DNA from: CBDCFL01 sp050300875
Lineage (GTDB): Bacteria > Pseudomonadota > Alphaproteobacteria > Rhodobacterales > Rhodobacteraceae
NCBI GenBank assembly: GCA_050300875.1
Contig: JBNKYL010000192.1
Span: 1-29,845, forward strand
DNA length: 29,845 bases
Direction: 5' to 3'
In this document: positions 1 through 8,023 of the stretch, piece by piece
Position numbering within the stretch: the stretch's first letter is position 1
How the letters are laid out: every line of letters starts with the position of its first letter
Notes under the pieces: generated by a model
The model's input: the letters and a program-made list of their open reading frames with translations, nothing else
Told to the model about the DNA's origin: nothing
The model's database searches: none
Position numbers and translations under genes: made by a program

Positions 1-278
1 ACGTCTTCGCGCACCCCATTCGTTCGGGCATATTCGGTGACTGCCTCGACCACTTTGGGGTCGTAGATCAGCCGCTGGATGGTGTCCTGGCGCTTCAGCA
101 GTTTGAACGGTTCGATGGGGCGCGCCAGGCGTTCATTCAACCGGGCGATAACCTTTTCGGCGCGTCGTCTCAGGAACCACCGGACGGACGGGAAAAGGAA
201 ATGCGACGCGAAAGTCACCGCCGCGAAGGCCAGGATTAGGATCAGAAGCCACAGTGGCAATGTGACAGGCGAATTCAT
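1..278 (-). CDS. Glycerol-phosphate acyltransferase-like protein, N-terminal part (cut by window edge)
   Basis: The minus strand reads open from an ATG at 278 to the window edge, giving 92 residues with no stop. The protein starts with a hydrophobic segment (about residues 6-24, rich in L, I, A and F) and continues with a basic stretch, WFLRRRAEK, then ARPIEPFKLLKRQDTIQRL and a segment on YDPKVVEAV. This pattern matches my memory of the N-terminus of PlsB-like (1-acyl-)glycerol-3-phosphate acyltransferases of Rhodobacteraceae. These are membrane-anchored enzymes that transfer acyl chains in phospholipid synthesis. The catalytic HxxxxD motif would lie further left, outside the window, so the function is inferred from the N-terminus and from the neighbour, an ethylmalonyl-CoA mutase gene, next to which I recall this gene in relatives. 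It diverges from ecm across 154 bases. Confidence 0.7.
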   Translation of the reverse strand, partial: MNSPVTLPLWLLILILAFAAVTFASHFLFPSVRWFLRRRAEKVIARLNERLARPIEPFKLLKRQDTIQRLIYDPKVVEAVTEYARTNGVRED

Positions 279-432
279 CCCGCCACAGTGCCGTTTTGCC
301 GTGCACTGTCAATTGCTCCGGCAGTGTTGCTGCATGTGCTTTGCCGCGCCGCAGCGTGTTGACAGGGGTCGATAATTTTCCGAAAAAAGCCGCTGACGAA
401 ATAAAATTGCGCAATTGATTCTGTGAGGCGGC

Positions 433-2427
433 ATGACGACCAAAGAAAGCAAACCCAGTGGGTCCGATCGCCAAGCCGATCGTCCCTGGCTGATCCGCAC
501 CTATTCCGGCCATTCCACCGCCGCCGCATCCAATGCGCTTTACCGGTCCAACCTGGAAAAGGGCCAGACGGGATTGTCCGTGGCCTTCGACCTGCCCACG
601 CAGACCGGATATGACAGCGACCACGAACTTGCGCGCGGCGAGGTCGGCAAAGTCGGCGTGCCCATCTGCCACTTGGGCGACATGCGCGCGCTGTTCGACC
701 AGATCCCCCTGGAACAGATGAACACCTCGATGACGATCAACGCCACGGCGCCTTGGCTGCTGTCGCTTTATATCGCGGTGGCCGAAGAACAGGGCGCCGA
801 TGTGTCCAAACTGCAAGGCACAGTGCAGAACGATATCATCAAGGAATACCTGTCGCGCGGCACCTATATCTGCCCGCCGAAACCGTCGCTGCGCATGATC
901 ACCGATGTGGCCGCCTATACACGCGAACACCTGCCCAAATGGAACCCGATGAACGTCTGTTCCTATCATTTGCAGGAGGCCGGCGCGACACCGGAACAGG
1001 AACTGGCCTATGCGCTGGCCACTGCGATCGCGGTGTTGGACGACTTGCAGGGTAAGGTCGCGGCAGACGACTTCCCCGAAATGGTCGGCCGCATCTCGTT
1101 TTTCGTGAATGCCGGCATCCGGTTCGTCACCGAGATGTGCAAGATGCGCGCCTTCGTCGAGTTGTGGGACGAGATCACCGCCGAACGTTACGGCGTCACC
1201 GACCCGAAATATCGACGGTTCCGCTATGGTGTTCAGGTCAATTCACTGGGCCTGACCGAACAGCAGCCCGAAAACAACGTCTATCGCATCCTTCTGGAAA
1301 TGCTGGCGGTGACCCTGTCGAAAAACGCCCGCGCCCGCGCCGTGCAACTGCCCGCCTGGAACGAAGCGCTTGGCCTGCCGCGCCCTTGGGACCAGCAGTG
1401 GTCGATCCGCATGCAACAGATTCTGGCCTATGAAACCGACCTGTTGGAATATGGCGACCTCTTCGATGGCAACCCGGTTGTCGACGCCAAGGTTCAGGCG
1501 CTGAAGGATGGCGCGCGGGCGGAACTTGCACAGATCGACGGCATGGGCGGTGCCGTGGGCGCCATTGAATACATGAAGGGCCGGTTGGTCGAGGCCAACG
1601 CCGAACGCATCGCGCGCATCGAAGCAGGCGAAACCACTGTCGTTGGCGTGAACAAATGGCAATCAGGCGAAGCCAGCCCACTTGGCACCGGCGACGGCGC
1701 GATCATGAAGGTGGACGAAGCCGCCGAACGCGACCAGATCGAACGGCTGACAGCATGGAAAGCGGCGCGCGACAAGCGGGCCGTCGAGGCCGCGCTCGCC
1801 GCGGTGCGCGACGCCGCGCGCACGGGCGCCAATATCATGGGACCTTCCATCGCGGCGGCCAAGGCCGGGGTAACGACGGGCGAATGGGGCGAGGTCGTGC
1901 GCTCGGCCTTCGGCAAGTATCGCGGGCCGACCGGAGTTTCCGCCAGCCCATCGAACCGTACCGAAGGTCTGGATGACATCCGCGACATAGTCACCGGTCT
2001 GTCCGACCGGCTGGGCCGCCGCCCGCGCATCCTGGTCGGCAAGCCGGGGCTAGACGGCCATTCCAACGGGGCAGAACAGATCGCTGCACGCGCGCGCGAT
2101 ATCGGGATGGACATGCGATATGACGGCATCCGACTGACGCCCGCCGAACTGGTGGACGCCGCACGCGAACAGGGGTCCGACGTGATCGGTCTGTCGATCC
2201 TGTCGGGGTCGCACCTGCCGCTGGTGCGCGACACGCTGGACCAGTTGCGCGCCGCAGGTATGGACGACATCCCCGTCATCGTCGGCGGCATCATCCCCGA
2301 CGAAGACGCCGAGGCGCTCAGCGCGATGGGCGTGGCCCGCGTCTATACGCCCAAGGATTTCGAGCTGAACCGGATCATGGCCGACATCGTTGCGATCCTC
2401 GATCCGGCGGCGGTGGCCGCCGAATAG
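433..2427 (+). CDS. ecm: Ethylmalonyl-CoA mutase (coenzyme B12-dependent, MeaA type)
   Basis: This 664-residue protein is a single-chain acyl-CoA mutase. The N-terminal two thirds form the substrate barrel (AFDLPTQTGYDSD near 51-63, TINATAPW near 101-108, GTVQNDIIKEY near 129-139). The C-terminal cobalamin domain starts near residue 530 and carries the B12 motif D541-x-H543-x-x-G546, followed by GLSILSGSH and VIVGGIIP. Length and the DGHSNG form of the motif fit ethylmalonyl-CoA mutase (MeaA), which converts ethylmalonyl-CoA to methylsuccinyl-CoA in the ethylmalonyl-CoA pathway for acetyl-CoA assimilation, rather than the longer methylmalonyl-CoA mutase. The ATG at 433 follows a GTGAGG-like ribosome site. 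The crotonyl-CoA carboxylase/reductase gene is not in this window. Family assignment is strong; substrate choice between ethylmalonyl- and methylmalonyl-CoA is inferred from architecture. Confidence 0.93.
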   Translation: MTTKESKPSGSDRQADRPWLIRTYSGHSTAAASNALYRSNLEKGQTGLSVAFDLPTQTGYDSDHELARGEVGKVGVPICHLGDMRALFDQIPLEQMNTSMTINATAPWLLSLYIAVAEEQGADVSKLQGTVQNDIIKEYLSRGTYICPPKPSLRMITDVAAYTREHLPKWNPMNVCSYHLQEAGATPEQELAYALATAIAVLDDLQGKVAADDFPEMVGRISFFVNAGIRFVTEMCKMRAFVELWDEITAERYGVTDPKYRRFRYGVQVNSLGLTEQQPENNVYRILLEMLAVTLSKNARARAVQLPAWNEALGLPRPWDQQWSIRMQQILAYETDLLEYGDLFDGNPVVDAKVQALKDGARAELAQIDGMGGAVGAIEYMKGRLVEANAERIARIEAGETTVVGVNKWQSGEASPLGTGDGAIMKVDEAAERDQIERLTAWKAARDKRAVEAALAAVRDAARTGANIMGPSIAAAKAGVTTGEWGEVVRSAFGKYRGPTGVSASPSNRTEGLDDIRDIVTGLSDRLGRRPRILVGKPGLDGHSNGAEQIAARARDIGMDMRYDGIRLTPAELVDAAREQGSDVIGLSILSGSHLPLVRDTLDQLRAAGMDDIPVIVGGIIPDEDAEALSAMGVARVYTPKDFELNRIMADIVAILDPAAVAAE

Positions 2428-2503
2428 CCCCGGGCTGGGGCGATGCATCTTGCGCGCCTCCGGATCACGTGAAATCAGGTGGCAACCAAGAAAGGACGCC
2501 GCC

Positions 2504-3723
2504 ATGATCGCCGATTTCGACGCCAAACTCGGGAAACTTGCCAAACTCGCCGTCAGGTTCGGGGTCAATGTCCAGCCGGGGCAAGTGCTGTACCTGACCG
2601 CGCCAGCTTCCGGACTGCCCCTGACGCGACTGGTTGTCGAAGAGGCCTATCGCGCCGGCGCGGCCCACGTTTTGACCTTCATCGCAGATGATCGCGTCAC
2701 ACTCGCCAAATACCGGTTCGGCAATGACGGGGCGCTGGATTACGCGCCCGAATTTCTGGTCAATGCCCTGGCCGAGGAAGCCAGGGCCGGCCGCCTGGCG
2801 CGTCTGGGCATCTATGGCGACACCCCGTCGCTGCTGGCCGCCGAACCGTCCGACAAGGTTGGCCGGATTGCGCGCGCCAATGCCACTGCCAACCGACCGC
2901 TGATGAATGCCATCACGACATCGACCAACTGGTCCATCGTCGCCTGCGCTACACCCGCCTGGGCTGCCGAGGTCTTCCCGACGACGACCCGGACACGGCG
3001 TTGGAAAAACTGTGGTCATTGATATTCCGCGCCACACGCATCGACGAAGACGACCCGACCGCGGCGTGGAGGCGCGATTTCAAGGAATTGCAGCGCCGCC
3101 AGAAGATTCTGCAAACCCACGCCTTCGATGCCCTGCATTTCGAAGGCGGCGGCACCGATCTGACCATCGGGCTCGCCAAGGGCCACCGCTGGGTCGGCGG
3201 CGACGAAACCCGGCCCAATGGGCTGACCTACGCCCCCAACCTGCCGACCGAGGAAGTCTTTACCATGCCCGACCGCAACCGCGTGAACGGCAAGGCTGTG
3301 TTTTCCATGACCTCCGTCATTCAGGGCACCCGCGTGGACGGGCTGGTGGTCGAATTCAAGGATGGCAAGGCCGTTTCCATCACCGCCGAAACCGGTCAGG
3401 ACGTGGTGCGCGACTATTTCACCACCGACGAAGGCGCCAGCTATCTGGGCGAGGTCGCTCTGGTGTCGAACTCGTCCCCCGTCGCCCAATGCGACACGCT
3501 CTTCCTGAACACGCTGTTTGACGAAAACGCCGCCTGCCACATCGCGTTCGGCATGGCCTATTCGATCAACCTGAGCGAAGGCGCCGACCCCGAAGCAGCT
3601 GGCATGAACAAGTCCAAGATCCACCATGACTGCATGATCGGGCATGGGCAGCTCAACGTAACCGGGATCAAGTCAGACGGATCGAAAGTGCCGGTGATGC
3701 GGGCCGGCGAATTCGTGATCTGA
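2504..3723 (+). pseudogene. M29-family aminopeptidase, frameshifted
   Basis: Two reading frames together encode one complete M29 metallo-aminopeptidase. Frame 2 runs from the ATG at 2504 (AAAGGA at 2491-2496 upstream) to about 2980, ending in NWSIVACATPAWAAEVFP. The protein then continues in frame 1 as DDDPDTALEKLW and runs to the TGA at 3721-3723. One missing base in the short C run near 2978-2981 explains the break, and restoring it would give about 406 residues, normal for the family. All the metal-ligand regions lie after the break and look intact: PTEEVFT, GEVALV, NTLFDENAACH and the KIHHD segment. Without repair the product would be a truncated N-terminal half. Either this is a recent pseudogene or a sequencing error. 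M29 enzymes remove N-terminal residues from peptides in the cytoplasm using two metal ions. Confidence 0.8.
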
Positions 3724-3905
3724 CCCCGGACCGGGCGCGCATGCGCGCGGCCATCGCCTGGCTCATGAACGACGCGCGCGTCCGCCGCATGTTCCTGGAA
3801 CCGCATCTGGCTTCATCGCTTGACGTGTCCGGCCCCAGGCTCGGGTTTCAGGGCTGCCGCGCCGCGCGCCATGACGATCACCTACATGTCGAATTCCATC
3901 CCTGA
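3717..3905 (+). pseudogene. C-terminal remnant resembling a murein (LAS-type) metallopeptidase
   Basis: Starting at the M29 stop codon but in another frame, 62 codons read as a convincing protein tail: DLTPDRARMRAAIAWLMND, then RRMFLEPHL, then GFQGCRAARHDDHLHVEFHP and a stop at 3903-3905. The terminal HDDHLHV matches the zinc-ligand motif found near the end of MepA/M15-like peptidoglycan peptidases. No start, signal peptide or N-terminal domain precedes it; the first in-frame ATG (3741) would give only 54 residues and has no clear ribosome site. I read it as the surviving 3' end of a deleted secreted peptidase gene. A short functional protein is possible but unlikely. The family match rests on the motif and remembered resemblance only. 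Confidence 0.4.
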
Positions 3906-3995
3906 TCACGGATGCACAGCCCCTGTTCGCGGACTGACAATTGCCCTGCCCTGTCAGCACCCTATGTTTGTCGCAACACAACCGGAGACATCACA

Positions 3996-4907
3996 ATGAC
4001 CTTCCGCCCCGTCCGATCCGAAATCCTTGCCCAGCCGACCATGGAAGGCGCAGGCGTGCACCTGCATCGCGCCTTCGGGTTCCACAACCCACACGAGGCC
4101 GACCCGTTCCTGCTGTTCGACGACTTCCGCAACGACGTGCCCGAACATTACGCCAAGGGTTTCCCCTGGCATCCCCATCGCGGCATCGAAACCATCACCT
4201 ATGTGCTGGCGGGCGAAGTCGACCATGGCGACAGCCTTGGCAATACCGGCACACTGGGCGCAGGCGCGGTGCAATGGATGACCGCCGGGTCAGGGATCAT
4301 GCATCAGGAGATGCCGCGCGGCAATATTGCCGGGCAGATGCACGGGTTCCAGTTATGGGCCAACCTGCCGTCCAGCCTGAAGATGACCGCGCCGCGCTAT
4401 CAGGACATCCAGGGCTCCGACATCCCCGAGGTGATCGACGATGACGGCACCAAGGTCCGCGTGATCATCGGTGATTTCTGGGGCAAGTCCGGCCCCGTCG
4501 ACGGCATCGCCGCCGAACCGCAATACCTGGACGTGTCGATCCCGCCGAATACGCGCAAGTTGCTGCCAGTGGACACCTACGCAAACACCTTCGCCTATAT
4601 CTTCGCCGGTTCCGGCACGTTCCGCGATGCGTCCGCGCCTGTCGGGGTCAGGGTCGAAAAAGAGGTCGCAGGACAGGAACTGAACATCCGCGACCTGTCG
4701 GGAAACCGCACGCTTGTCCGTTTCGACACAGGTGATGAAATCACGGCAACCTCCGGACCAGACGGCATGCGCTTTCTGCTGGTATCGGGCCGCCCGATCC
4801 AGGAACCTGTCGCCTGGCATGGCCCGATCGTGATGAACACGCGCGAAGAGCTGATGACGGCAATGCGCGACCTTCAGAACGGGACCTTCATCAAGTCGCA
4901 AGTCTGA
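3996..4907 (+). CDS. Pirin family protein
   Basis: A 303-residue bicupin of the pirin family. The start at 3996 is preferred because ACCGGAG lies 9-15 bases upstream and the protein opens with the typical RPVRSEILAQ. The N-terminal cupin holds the iron-binding residues H59 and H61 (in WHPHRGIETITYVL), then H103 and E105 (in GSGIMHQEMPRG). The phrases VQWMTAGSG and FQLWANLP are family signatures. The C-terminal cupin covers about residues 180-285. Pirins bind iron and some relatives act as quercetinases or redox-sensitive partners of metabolic enzymes; the specific role here cannot be read from sequence. It stands alone, with the remnant of a peptidase upstream and a palindromic repeat region downstream. 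No signal peptide, so a cytoplasmic protein. Confidence 0.9.
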   Translation: MTFRPVRSEILAQPTMEGAGVHLHRAFGFHNPHEADPFLLFDDFRNDVPEHYAKGFPWHPHRGIETITYVLAGEVDHGDSLGNTGTLGAGAVQWMTAGSGIMHQEMPRGNIAGQMHGFQLWANLPSSLKMTAPRYQDIQGSDIPEVIDDDGTKVRVIIGDFWGKSGPVDGIAAEPQYLDVSIPPNTRKLLPVDTYANTFAYIFAGSGTFRDASAPVGVRVEKEVAGQELNIRDLSGNRTLVRFDTGDEITATSGPDGMRFLLVSGRPIQEPVAWHGPIVMNTREELMTAMRDLQNGTFIKSQV

Positions 4908-4959
4908 CAGCGCGCCGCACCACGCCCGCGCTTCTTCGGTTCCCAAATACCTCGGGGGT

Positions 4960-4978
4960 CGGGGGGCACCGCCCCCTG
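4960..4978. repeat. GC-rich hairpin of an intergenic repeat
   Basis: C plus a run of G pairs with a run of C across the loop ACC (GGGGGC / GCCCCC, extended by G-T and C-G pairs). It follows CCCAAATACCTCGGGGG at 4942-4958. I recall similar 'CAAATACC...GGGGGGCAGCGCCCCC' elements between genes in many Rhodobacteraceae genomes, so this is probably one copy of a dispersed repeat. There is no T run, so it is not a classic terminator, but it could stabilise the pirin mRNA end. Confidence 0.6.
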
Positions 4979-4993
4979 CCACCGCCGCGCCGG

Positions 4994-5018
4994 GGCAGAT
5001 TTTTCGCAAAAATCTGCC
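4994..5018. repeat. Perfect 11-bp inverted repeat with CGC loop
   Basis: GGCAGATTTTT and AAAAATCTGCC are exact reverse complements separated by CGC. It sits 15 bases after the GC-rich hairpin, between pirin and deoD, and probably belongs to the same composite intergenic repeat. As RNA it would form a strong hairpin in either direction. The T tract is inside the stem, so it is atypical as a terminator of the pirin transcript, though it may still act as one. Confidence 0.6.
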
Positions 5019-5116
5019 TGTCCAAAACAAGCGCACCGCGCCGTCACCCGTCCTTTCGTTTGTGCTGGCCCTCCGGCCCTGTCGCGCTAATATCTGCCAA
5101 GCAACAGGGAAATCAG

Positions 5117-5821
5117 ATGACCGTACATATTGGCGCCAAGCAGGGCGACATCGCCGAAACCGTACTGATGCCGGGCGATCCGTATCGCGCCCGGTGGGCT
5201 GCTGAAACATTTCTGACCGGGGCGAAACTGGTCAACGAGGTCCGCGGGATGCTGGGTTACACCGGCGAATACAAGGGGGCCCGCGTGACCGTTCACGGCT
5301 CGGGCATGGGCATGCCTTCACTGTCGATCTACGCTAATGAGTTGATCCGCGACTTTGGCGCCAAGACCTTGATCCGCATTGGATCGTGTGGCGGGATGCA
5401 GGATCACGTCAAGGTGCGCGACGTAGTCATAGCCACCACCGCGTCGTCGGTTTCGACACCTTCGCGCGGTATTATGCGGGAACTCAATTTCGCCCCCACG
5501 GCCGACTGGTCGCTGCTGCGGGCGGCCGTCCAAGCGGCCGAAGCGGGCGGCAAGACAGTGCATGTCGGCGGCATCTATTCGTCCGATTGCTTCTATGACG
5601 AACGCCCCGACCTGATGGAACAGATGATGCGTCACGGCATCCTTGGCGTCGAAATGGAAGCCGCCGAACTCTACACCGTTGCCGCCCGCCATGGCGCGCG
5701 AGCGCTGGCGATTTGCACCGTATCCGATCACCTGAAGACGGGTGAAGAACTCCCATCCGACCAACGCGAACGCAGCTTTGGCGACATGGTCGAAATAGCT
5801 TTGGAGGCTGCATTTTCATGA
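5117..5821 (+). CDS. deoD: Purine-nucleoside phosphorylase, DeoD type
   Basis: A 234-residue protein of the hexameric bacterial purine nucleoside phosphorylase family (E. coli DeoD has 239). It cleaves purine (deoxy)ribonucleosides with phosphate to free base and (deoxy)ribose 1-phosphate. The phosphate-binding residues G20 and R24 (in MPGDPYRA), R43, R87 and S90 (IRIGSCGG) are present, as is the nucleoside site VEMEAAELYTVA at 178-189 and the catalytic aspartate D204 in TVSDH. The start at 5117 follows CAGGGA; an upstream extension in the same frame lacks family similarity. Its stop overlaps the next start by four bases (ATGA), so it is probably translated together with the aldo/keto reductase. 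Confidence 0.94.
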   Translation: MTVHIGAKQGDIAETVLMPGDPYRARWAAETFLTGAKLVNEVRGMLGYTGEYKGARVTVHGSGMGMPSLSIYANELIRDFGAKTLIRIGSCGGMQDHVKVRDVVIATTASSVSTPSRGIMRELNFAPTADWSLLRAAVQAAEAGGKTVHVGGIYSSDCFYDERPDLMEQMMRHGILGVEMEAAELYTVAARHGARALAICTVSDHLKTGEELPSDQRERSFGDMVEIALEAAFS

Positions 5822-6795
5822 AGACACGTAAATTGGCGCTAACCGGCACCGAAGTCGGGCAAATCGGGCTGGGCTGCATGAGCTTTGCCGGCGCGCTTGG
5901 CCCGGCCAAGGACGAAGATACGTTCATCGCCATGCAAGCGGCCATCGACGCAGGCATCAATTTCTGGGACACGTCCAATATCTACGGCGAAGGGCGGTCG
6001 GAAAACTTGATCGGCCAGTTTTTGGCCCAAACAGGCGCCAAGCCGGTCATCGCGACCAAGGTCGGCATCGTGCGCGGCGGGGCCTTTGATAACAGCCGTG
6101 ACCATATTCGCGCCGAACTGGAAGGCTCATTGAAACGGCTTGGTCAGGACCGGGTGGAACTTTACTACATTCATCGTCGCGAAAAGACCCGGCCGATCGA
6201 GGAGGTCGTCGAAACCATGGTCGAACTGATCGACGAAGGCCTGATCGGTGGCTACGGGTTATCCGAGGTCGCGCCCTCGACCCTGCGCCGGGCGCAGAAG
6301 GTGCATCCCTGCATGGCGATCCAGTCGGAATACTCGCTTTGGACCCGCCTTCCCGAACTGGGCATGTTGCAGACCTGCGCGGAACTGGGCGTAACCTTCG
6401 TGCCGTTTTCACCGGTGGCGCGCGGGTTCCTGACGGAAATGTCCGTGCCGTATGATCTGGCGCAGGCCGACGGGTTCCGCAGCCAGTTGCCGCGGTTCAA
6501 CGCCGACAATTACAGCCACAACGAAGAATACTACCGCGCATTCCGCGATTTTTGCCATGCCAAGGGCTGGCCGGTCGCCTCGGTCGCGCTGGCCTGGGTG
6601 CTGGACAAGGACCCCAATTGCCTGCCTATCCCCGGCACCCGCACGGCGGACCATCTGGCCGAGTGGCTTGACGCCGATACTATCACCCTGACCGACGACG
6701 ACCGAGCCGAGATTGAACGTATCCTGCCGGTCGGCTGGGCCCATGGCCCGCGCTATTGGGACACGCAAGAGCTGAATGTCGAGCGCTATTGCTGA
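5818..6795 (+). CDS. Aldo/keto reductase
   Basis: A 325-residue NADPH-dependent aldo/keto reductase of the YajO/Tas-like bacterial group. The catalytic tetrad is visible: D51 (FWDTSNIYG), Y56, K81 (IATKVG) and H119 (YYIHRRE). Family landmarks include GLGCMSF near 18-23, the QSEYSLWTR segment and the C-terminal cofactor motif IPGTRTADHLAEW. The substrate is unknown. It starts inside the deoD stop codon and its own end overlaps the MFS gene by 20 bases, so the three genes form a tight cotranslated unit. A role in handling a sugar aldehyde derived from nucleosides is possible from context but is only inference. Confidence 0.92.
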   Translation: MKTRKLALTGTEVGQIGLGCMSFAGALGPAKDEDTFIAMQAAIDAGINFWDTSNIYGEGRSENLIGQFLAQTGAKPVIATKVGIVRGGAFDNSRDHIRAELEGSLKRLGQDRVELYYIHRREKTRPIEEVVETMVELIDEGLIGGYGLSEVAPSTLRRAQKVHPCMAIQSEYSLWTRLPELGMLQTCAELGVTFVPFSPVARGFLTEMSVPYDLAQADGFRSQLPRFNADNYSHNEEYYRAFRDFCHAKGWPVASVALAWVLDKDPNCLPIPGTRTADHLAEWLDADTITLTDDDRAEIERILPVGWAHGPRYWDTQELNVERYC

Positions 6796-8023
6796 CCGGG
6801 AAGGGGCGGCCAGAACCGTCCGCCTTTACCCTTGGTTCAGGTTTTTCGATGGCCTGATCTTCTGGCAAGCCGTCTGGTTTCTCTATTTCCAGAACACACT
6901 TTCCGCCGCCGAGGCGATCCTGCTCTACATGATCGCCGACATTGCAGTATCGGCGCTCGAAGTGCCATCGGGCTGGTTTTCAGATCGGTTCGGCCGCCGA
7001 AAGACCCTGATCGGCGCCAGCGTCGCGGGCGTTGCCGGGGCAGGATTGATCGCAACAGGCAACAGTTTTGGCATCTTCGCTGCCGGACAAATCCTGCTGG
7101 GCACCTCACGAGCGCTGATGTCCGGCACGGACACCGCACTGCTTTATGAATCGTTGTCCACGCTTGGACGCGATGACGAGGTCGAAGCACAGGAACTGAA
7201 AGCATGGCGTTTCGGTTTCGCCGCACTGGCCCTTTCGGCGTTCACAGGTGGCATCATGGCGGGCATCGCGGGCTGGTTGCCATTTGCCGCCGGCACCCTG
7301 GCAATGACCGTCGGCGTTTGGATCGCCTTTCGTTTCGTCGAGCCGCCACGCACCGATCGCCAATTTGCTGAGGGCGTCGAAATCATGCGCCTGCGGTCCC
7401 TGACTGCTTCTCTGACCCACCCTGTCCTGCGCTGGATCTTTGCGTTGGCAGTTCTGATGTATGTCTTCAGCCATATCCCCTTTGTTTTTGGCCAGCCCTT
7501 CATTCTGCAAGCTCTGGAAAGCATCGGTCAAGCCGCCACCGCGCCCATGCTAAGTGGCACGATCACAGCGGTGATGATGATGGTTTCCATTCTTGTGTCG
7601 CTGATCGCACCGCGTATCCGCGATCGGCTGGGGCTGGCAGGTATCCTGATCTTGGCCTTCGGGATGCAGATCGCCCTGATCGGCACGCTTTGGGCCAGCC
7701 TCAACCTGCTGGCCTCGGCCGCCCTGCTCTTTCGCATGGTGCCGAACTCGCTTTCGCAGCCTTTCATCCTTGCCCGCGTGCAGCCGCTCTTGGCGTCCGA
7801 AAGCCGCGCCACCTACCTGTCGGTGCAAAGCCTTGTCGGGCGGCTTTTGTTCGTGGCGACACTCTGGGCCGCTGCTGGCATCGCGCCGGATGCGGGCCAG
7901 ATGGAATTCGCCGAAATCCGCACAATACTCGGATGGTATCTGGCGGCTGGCGCCCTGTCTCTTGCCGGGCTGGCCATTGCGGCGCGTTTCGTACCGGTGG
8001 AACCCCGACACAGCGCCAGCTAG
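6776..8023 (+). CDS. Major facilitator superfamily transporter
   Basis: A 415-residue integral membrane protein with about twelve hydrophobic segments in two halves. The conserved loop after the second helix reads GWFSDRFGRRKTLIG, the diagnostic MFS motif A (G-x3-D-R-x-G-R-R). The ATG at 6776 lies 20 bases inside the preceding reductase gene; the first helix begins near residue 22 (FFDGLIFWQAVWFLYF). The substrate cannot be told. Linkage to deoD suggests a nucleoside, base or related compound, but many such exporters carry drugs or metabolites. It ends with a 4-base convergent overlap with the Asp-box gene on the other strand, so there is no room for a conventional terminator between them. 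Confidence 0.9.
   Translation: MSSAIADREGAARTVRLYPWFRFFDGLIFWQAVWFLYFQNTLSAAEAILLYMIADIAVSALEVPSGWFSDRFGRRKTLIGASVAGVAGAGLIATGNSFGIFAAGQILLGTSRALMSGTDTALLYESLSTLGRDDEVEAQELKAWRFGFAALALSAFTGGIMAGIAGWLPFAAGTLAMTVGVWIAFRFVEPPRTDRQFAEGVEIMRLRSLTASLTHPVLRWIFALAVLMYVFSHIPFVFGQPFILQALESIGQAATAPMLSGTITAVMMMVSILVSLIAPRIRDRLGLAGILILAFGMQIALIGTLWASLNLLASAALLFRMVPNSLSQPFILARVQPLLASESRATYLSVQSLVGRLLFVATLWAAAGIAPDAGQMEFAEIRTILGWYLAAGALSLAGLAIAARFVPVEPRHSAS

Noticed and set aside
359..376. TTGACA with GATAAT upstream of ecm as a sigma-70 promoter
   Set aside because: Only six bases separate the two hexamers, far too few.
2427..2441. GCCCC/GGGGC hairpin at the ecm stop as a terminator
   Set aside because: The stem is only five pairs and no T run follows.
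2970..2990. Programmed -1 frameshifting in the M29 gene
   Set aside because: The site is not a tandem slippery heptamer (it reads C TTC CCG) and no strong downstream hairpin was noticed; a base deletion or miscall is simpler.
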